Assembly: GCA_937897665.1 (NCBI GenBank)
Contig: CALCPB010000933.1
Coordinates: 1 to 10,131, forward strand
Direction: 5' to 3'
Source of the DNA: an uncultured Halomicronema sp.
Lineage (GTDB): Bacteria > Cyanobacteriota > Cyanobacteriia > Phormidesmidales > Phormidesmidaceae
Length of the DNA stretch: 10,131 nucleotides
Below, piece after piece: positions 5,539 to 10,131 of this stretch. Position numbers and translations under genes: made by a program. Under the pieces are notes generated by a model. That model was given only the letters and a program-made list of their open reading frames with translations. It ran no database searches and was not told where the DNA came from. Within the stretch, counting starts at the first letter, position 1; every line of letters starts with the position of its first letter.

Positions 5539-8205
5539 ATGACTATTTTTAGTCTATTTCAGGTAGTGCTTCTTGTCGGGAACATGTCCAGAGAGCAATG
5601 TTATCTCTGGACACAGGGATTAATTGGGTTGCATGCTACGTCTGATGCGATCATTGCCCTCGCCTATTTTTCCATGACAGTAACGCTTTTCCACTTCACA
5701 CGTCGTGAATGGAGCGTACCAATTAGAAAGATTCTTTTCCTGTTAGCTGTGTTCACTCTGGCTGGCGGTGCGACACATTTGCTGGAAATTTGGACACTCT
5801 GGCACCCAATCTACTGGGCTTCTGGAGGATTGAAAGCGCTCATAGCATTGGTAATGGTCGGACTTATCGGTTTAGCCTGGCCATCGATAGGTCTACATCA
5901 GCTGGACGAGCTGGTTTCGCATGAAAAAGCGTTAGAGGCAGAAGTTGCACAACTCCGAGATGTTGCCGCAGCTTTAGAGGAGAGTCAGCTCCGTTTTAAC
6001 AGTGCTTTTGAATATGCAGCTATTGGGATGGCAATTGTCTCTTTGGAAGGCGCATGGTTAGATATCAACAACTCGCTCGGTAAATTAGTTGGCTATACGG
6101 TACAAGAGTTGAAGACTAAGACGTTTCAGGACATCACTCATCCAGATGATCTAGAAACAGACTTGGCATATCTTCAACAAATGCTCAAAGGTGAGCAGTT
6201 GACCTATCAGGTGGAAAAGCGCTATTTCCATAAGCAAGGCCACATTGTTTGGGTTCTGCTCAGTGTTTCCTTGGTTCAAAATTCTGAGGGAAAACCCTTA
6301 TACTTCGTTTCCCAAATTCAGGATATATCTGCACGCAAGCAAGCTGAAGAAGCGTTACTTGAAAGTGAAGCAACAAATCGAGCAGTTTTTGAGCAGGCTG
6401 GAATTGGAATTAATCAAGCTGATCCCGAGACTGGAATTTATATTCGAGCCAATCAACGCTTCTGTGAATTGCTCGACTATACGCACGACGAACTCAAACA
6501 GCTCACCTATCAAGAAGTCACACATCCAGAAGGTCGTGCCCGAAACATTGAGCAGATTCATCAAGTTTTAGGCGGTACAAGAAAATCTTTCACCCAAGAA
6601 AAGCGCTACATTCGTAGGGATGGAACCTGTGTATGGGTAGAGATAACAGTTTCCAGGATTTGTAGTGACCAAAACCACATTATTTCCTATCTAGCTATCG
6701 TTCAAGATATTAATGATCGGAAAGCGACTGAAATCACTCTTGCCACTAAGACAGAGGAGTTAGATGGTTTCTTTTCACTGGCTTTAGACTTACTCTGCAT
6801 TACCAGCGCCAGTGGGTATTTTCTTCGACTTAATAGTATATGGGAGCAAACGCTAGGTTATCCCTTATCAGAGCTCGAAGGAACTGAATTAATCAGTTAT
6901 GTACACCCTGATGATGTGGCGGACACGTTGTATGCCGCCTCTCAGCTAGAAGCTGGTGAACAGGTAGTCAATTTTATTACTCGCTACCGTTGTTCTAATG
7001 GTTCATATCGCTGGATTGAATGGCGGAGCCGCCCAAGTGGCGAACTGGTTTATTCAGCGGCGCGAGACGTTACTGAGCGGGTGCAGGCAGAAGAAAGCTT
7101 GCCTCAGTTGTCTGACAGCCTAGACTTGGCCATAGCGTCCAAGGACATTGGCATTTGGGACTGGAATGTTGGGCAGAATACTTTCCTCTGTGACCAACGG
7201 ACCCAGGAGCTATACGACGTTAACCCAGACTGCTGCAACAGTCTTTATGAAATGTGGGCTGACCGGCTCCATGGTGCTGATTATGCTGCCGCAACAACTG
7301 CTTTGCAATTGGCCATCGAAGGGCAGCAGGATTTTAATCAGGAACTTCGAGTCCTTCAGGCTGACGATACTGTCCGCGTTGTTAGAGCCGGCGCACTTAT
7401 CCAGCGTAATGCTCAAAACCGCCCCAAGCGAATTATTGGGATTAGCTACGATATTACTGAGCGCAAGCGTGCGCAAGCGCTGGTTCGACAATATGCAGCT
7501 CAGCTAAAGGCTTCTAATCAGGAGCTAGAAGCTTTCGCCTACTCCGTCTCTCATGACCTCAGAGCGCCTTTGCGGGCAATTGATGGTTTTAGCCAAGCGC
7601 TCCTTGAGGACTATGGAGAACGTTTTGATGCAGAGGGGCAAGATTACTTTGATCGTATTCGTAAGAATGTGGCTCGTATGGGCCTCCTCATTGATGAGCT
7701 GCTGAGACTATCCCGGGTCTCTCGTTCGAAAATCAGCTATACAGGTGTCGATTTGGGCATGCTAGCCCAAGACCTGATGCAGGATTTGCAGGCTTCTGAA
7801 CCTGGGCGGCACGTCGAGTTTGTAAATGCCTCTACAGGTATCATCCAAGCTGATGCCACTCTCATACAGGTCGTTCTGCTCAATCTGCTACAAAATTCCT
7901 GGAAATTTACGAGCCATCACGCTACTGCCCGTATTGAATTTGGCTTAGTCCCTGAGTCAGAGGAGCCAACTTACTTTGTTCGAGATGATGGCGCTGGCTT
8001 TGATATGACATACGCCAATCAGCTCTTTGGGGTCTTTCAACGCTTACATAGGGCGGATGAATTCTCCGGTACAGGTATTGGACTGGCTACCGTTCAAAGA
8101 GCTATTTCCCGCCATGGCGGACGAGTATGGGCGGAAAGCACTATCGAAGAAGGCGCAACGTTCTATTTCACTGTCCCTAGCATAAATCTTGAGAGAGCTT
8201 CTTAA
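5539..8205 (+). CDS. Membrane sensor histidine kinase: ethylene-receptor-like domain, four PAS, HisKA, HATPase_c
   Basis: This 888-residue protein starts with a membrane domain related to ethylene receptors: CYLW (21-24), SDAIIALAYFS (35-45), GGATHLLEIWTLWHP (76-90). Three to four hydrophobic helices lie within residues 1-115. A coiled-coil-like linker (120-150) leads to four PAS domains (about 151-268, 275-395, 412-514, 520-643). The HisKA domain has the phospho-acceptor His672 in SVSHDLRAPLRA. The HATPase_c domain has an N-box (Asn786), a G1 box DDGAGFD (816-822), an F-box-like FGVFQRL and a G2 box GTGIGL, so the kinase looks active. His80 matches the copper-site His69 of plant ETR1, but the Cys65 position is Gly76 and the Pro36 position is Thr47. 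The ATG at 5539 has no clear ribosome binding site. TTG 5524 and ATG 5584 are alternatives; the first adds five residues and the second removes the hydrophobic leader. It is the first gene of a three-gene operon. Confidence 0.9.
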   Translation: MTIFSLFQVVLLVGNMSREQCYLWTQGLIGLHATSDAIIALAYFSMTVTLFHFTRREWSVPIRKILFLLAVFTLAGGATHLLEIWTLWHPIYWASGGLKALIALVMVGLIGLAWPSIGLHQLDELVSHEKALEAEVAQLRDVAAALEESQLRFNSAFEYAAIGMAIVSLEGAWLDINNSLGKLVGYTVQELKTKTFQDITHPDDLETDLAYLQQMLKGEQLTYQVEKRYFHKQGHIVWVLLSVSLVQNSEGKPLYFVSQIQDISARKQAEEALLESEATNRAVFEQAGIGINQADPETGIYIRANQRFCELLDYTHDELKQLTYQEVTHPEGRARNIEQIHQVLGGTRKSFTQEKRYIRRDGTCVWVEITVSRICSDQNHIISYLAIVQDINDRKATEITLATKTEELDGFFSLALDLLCITSASGYFLRLNSIWEQTLGYPLSELEGTELISYVHPDDVADTLYAASQLEAGEQVVNFITRYRCSNGSYRWIEWRSRPSGELVYSAARDVTERVQAEESLPQLSDSLDLAIASKDIGIWDWNVGQNTFLCDQRTQELYDVNPDCCNSLYEMWADRLHGADYAAATTALQLAIEGQQDFNQELRVLQADDTVRVVRAGALIQRNAQNRPKRIIGISYDITERKRAQALVRQYAAQLKASNQELEAFAYSVSHDLRAPLRAIDGFSQALLEDYGERFDAEGQDYFDRIRKNVARMGLLIDELLRLSRVSRSKISYTGVDLGMLAQDLMQDLQASEPGRHVEFVNASTGIIQADATLIQVVLLNLLQNSWKFTSHHATARIEFGLVPESEEPTYFVRDDGAGFDMTYANQLFGVFQRLHRADEFSGTGIGLATVQRAISRHGGRVWAESTIEEGATFYFTVPSINLERAS

Positions 8206-8208
8206 ATC

Positions 8209-8631
8209 ATGGCCTCCTTACGCCCGATTGTATTAGTTGAAGATAATCCTGATGATGAAATGCTGACCATGCGGGCGCTGCAGCGCAGTAAGTTGAAGAA
8301 CCCAATTCTGATTGCCAGAGATGGGGCTGAAGCTTTGAACACCATATTTGCTGCAGATCCGCTACCCAGCGTGGTTTTACTGGATTTGAAATTACCTAAA
8401 GTAAACGGTTTAGAGGTTTTGCGCCATCTCAGGGCTGATGCTAGAACTCGACTGTTGCCTGTAGTGATGCTGACCTCATCGACTGAAGAACAGGACATCG
8501 TTGATAGCTATTACCTAGGCGCAAATAGCTATGTGCGGAAGCCCGTGGAGTTTAGTCAGTTTACCGAGGCTGTGATTCAGTTAGGGCTGTATTGGGTGCT
8601 CGTCAGTGAACAGTTACCTGAGGAAGTGTAA
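8209..8631 (+). CDS. Single-domain response regulator, Rcp1-like
   Basis: This 140-residue protein consists only of a receiver (REC) domain with no output domain. The acidic pocket is in LVEDNPDDE (Glu11, Asp12), the phospho-acceptor is Asp59 in VVLLDLKLPK, the switch Thr is T89 in VMLTSS, and the conserved Lys is K111 in VRKPVEF. The EDNPDDE start, the LPKVNG stretch and the length match the Rcp1 class that partners cyanobacterial phytochrome-type kinases. It starts 3 bases after the kinase stop, with GAGAGAG upstream inside the end of the kinase gene, so the two are probably co-translated and form a cognate pair. It likely acts by protein contact or as a phosphate shuttle. The partner assignment is inferred from gene order. 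Confidence 0.93.
   Translation: MASLRPIVLVEDNPDDEMLTMRALQRSKLKNPILIARDGAEALNTIFAADPLPSVVLLDLKLPKVNGLEVLRHLRADARTRLLPVVMLTSSTEEQDIVDSYYLGANSYVRKPVEFSQFTEAVIQLGLYWVLVSEQLPEEV
8621..8626 (+). promoter_or_regulatory. Ribosome binding site of the third operon gene
   Basis: AGGAAG, inside the last codons of the response regulator, lies 7 bases before the ATG at 8634. It supports translational coupling. Confidence 0.6.
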
Positions 8632-8633
8632 CT

Positions 8634-10131
8634 ATGAGCGAGGCCCTTAACGTTTTAATTATTGAAGACTCAGAGGATGATGCACTTCTCGTTGTTCGAG
8701 CATTGCGCCGGGGCCAGCTGAAACCCAACTGGGAGCGCGTCCAAACAGCTGAGTCGGTCTACGAGATGCTGACCACCGGCTCATGGGATATTGTGCTCTC
8801 CGATTACAATTTACCCGGATTTGATGCTCCTGCAGCGCTAGAAATCGTTAAGCGACTCCAGCCTGAACTCCCATTTATTGTTATTTCGGGAACTATCGGC
8901 GAAGAACGAGCTGTCGCAATGATGCGCTTAGGAGTCAATGACTATCTGATGAAAGATAGCTTGGCTCGGCTACCAGAAGCCGTGCGACGCGAAGTGCAAG
9001 AGGCTCAAAATCGAGTTGAGAATCAGAAAACCAGAGCTGAGTTGAATCAAAGCAAGGCCACAAGCAGCGCAATTATTAATGCGATTCCTGATCTATTAAT
9101 GAGCATGGACCGCAGTGGCCATTATCGCTATATGGGTAATAGTGCTGGGATTAATAGCATATGTCCTTACGATGAAAATGCTGTTTTTTCAGTCAATAAA
9201 ACATTGCCACCAGAGATGGCTGAAAAACGTCTTGCGGCAGCCTCAAGGGCTTTGGATACAGGAGTGTTACAGGTTTATGAACAAGCGCTACAGATAGATG
9301 GTATCGATTGTTACGAAGAGGTTCGAGTCGCTCCGCTAAACGACGATCAGGTCTTGATTATGGTTCGTGATGTTAGCGATTGCAGGCGAGCAGAGAATGG
9401 CTTACGTGATGCAGAAGAGCGCTATCGCAATATGTTTCAGGGGGCATTGGTCGGAATTTATCAGAGCACACTCAGTGGCCAGTATCTTGAAGTTAACCCA
9501 GCACTTGCAAAAATTTACGGCTATGACTCTCCACAGATACTTAAAGCAGAAATAACAAATATTGATCAGCAGATATATGTTGATCCATTAGCGCGAAAAG
9601 ATCTGTTGCGTGAAATTCAAAAGAATGGCAGCAGCATTAGTTTTCAGTGCCAAGTCTTTCAAAAAGATGGTCGCAAAATTTGGATTAATGAAACTGGAAA
9701 ATTCATTATGAACTCCAATGGCGAGCCTCTATATTATGAAGGATTTGTGCAAGATATTACGACTCAGAAGGAGTCAGAGCTTACTCTCAGGCGGCTAGTC
9801 ACTGGCACAGCTGCTTTCACTGGAGAAGCATTCTTTCCAATATTAACGCGCTGTCTTGCAGAAGTGCTTGATGTACGCCATGCCATTATTGCTGAGTACG
9901 AAAATAACTCCCTGAATCCGCTATCTTTTTGGTCAGACAAGGCACGTCAGGAGTCATGCTCGCTACCATTGAATGCCTCATACTGCTGCCAAGAGACCTT
10001 AAAAAGGCAGTTCTTTAAGCATGCCATTAAAAAAACTGATAACCCTACTGACACGATATTGCACACCCACCTAAATTCTAAAGGCTTTATAGGCATTGCA
10101 TTACTCAATTCAGACTTGCGACCTATTGGAC
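8634..10131 (+). CDS. REC-PAS-PAS-GAF signalling protein (probable hybrid histidine kinase), 3' end outside window
   Basis: The frame is open from the ATG at 8634 to the right edge (499 complete codons). Residues 5-125 are a receiver domain with acidic residues Glu11/Asp12, phospho-acceptor Asp57 in VLSDYNLPGF, SGTIGEERAV (85-94) and Lys107 in YLMKDSL. This is the receiver type usually found at the N-terminus of cyanobacterial PAS-containing kinases. A helical linker (115-140) follows, then a divergent PAS domain (about 143-250), a clearer PAS/PAC domain (about 260-378, ending in GFVQDITTQKESE) and the start of a GAF domain (about 390 onward). There is no Cys-His motif typical of a bilin-binding GAF in the visible part. 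It follows the response regulator after only 2 bases, so it belongs to the same operon. A HisKA/HATPase module, or a GGDEF-type output, is expected beyond the edge but is not seen. Confidence 0.9.
   Translation, partial: MSEALNVLIIEDSEDDALLVVRALRRGQLKPNWERVQTAESVYEMLTTGSWDIVLSDYNLPGFDAPAALEIVKRLQPELPFIVISGTIGEERAVAMMRLGVNDYLMKDSLARLPEAVRREVQEAQNRVENQKTRAELNQSKATSSAIINAIPDLLMSMDRSGHYRYMGNSAGINSICPYDENAVFSVNKTLPPEMAEKRLAAASRALDTGVLQVYEQALQIDGIDCYEEVRVAPLNDDQVLIMVRDVSDCRRAENGLRDAEERYRNMFQGALVGIYQSTLSGQYLEVNPALAKIYGYDSPQILKAEITNIDQQIYVDPLARKDLLREIQKNGSSISFQCQVFQKDGRKIWINETGKFIMNSNGEPLYYEGFVQDITTQKESELTLRRLVTGTAAFTGEAFFPILTRCLAEVLDVRHAIIAEYENNSLNPLSFWSDKARQESCSLPLNASYCCQETLKRQFFKHAIKKTDNPTDTILHTHLNSKGFIGIALLNSDLRPIG

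Noticed and set aside
7148..7507. Plus-strand 119-codon frame inside the kinase
   Set aside because: It is out of frame with PAS4 of the kinase, which is clearly the coding frame, and has no family resemblance.
1..10131. CRISPR array, insertion sequence or rRNA
   Set aside because: No regularly spaced direct repeats, no transposase frame with terminal inverted repeats, and no rRNA-like sequence were seen on either strand.

Overview
The window looks like chromosomal DNA from a cyanobacterium. The palindrome GCGATCGC (HIP1, a hallmark of many cyanobacterial genomes) occurs 12 times by eye between 794 and 4299. The protein set also fits: an SLC13 permease with RCK_C domains, a Uma2 nuclease, and a histidine kinase with an ethylene-receptor-like membrane domain followed by an Rcp1-type regulator. 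Genus cannot be resolved from the sequence alone.

Left part (1-4536), all genes on the minus strand: an SLC13-family permease cut by the window's left edge; about 500 bases without a convincing gene; a Uma2-family (DUF820) nuclease; and a gamma-glutamyltransferase-family enzyme with an intact autoprocessing Thr but altered substrate-binding positions. These look like unrelated housekeeping or accessory genes, not one pathway.

Middle (4537-5538): a complete tRNA-Leu(GAG) on the plus strand, then about 720 bases without an intact gene. That stretch holds what looks like the decayed C-terminal end of a WYL-domain regulator (minus strand) and three perfect inverted repeats just upstream of the next operon.

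Right part (5539-10131), plus strand: a tightly packed signalling operon. A large membrane histidine kinase (ethylene-receptor-like three-helix domain, four PAS domains, HisKA, HATPase_c) is followed after 3 bases by a single-domain Rcp1-like response regulator. After 2 more bases comes a REC-PAS-PAS-GAF protein that runs off the right edge and probably ends in its own kinase module. The likely scheme is a sensor kinase that phosphorylates one or both receivers, with the third protein relaying or branching the signal.

Two things stand out. The ethylene-receptor-like domain keeps the membrane His but has Gly where ethylene receptors have the copper-binding Cys. And from the tRNA rightwards HIP1 vanishes (0 seen in about 5.4 kb, against 12 in 4.7 kb) and the DNA looks more AT-rich, so the signalling operon may have a different history from the left half.
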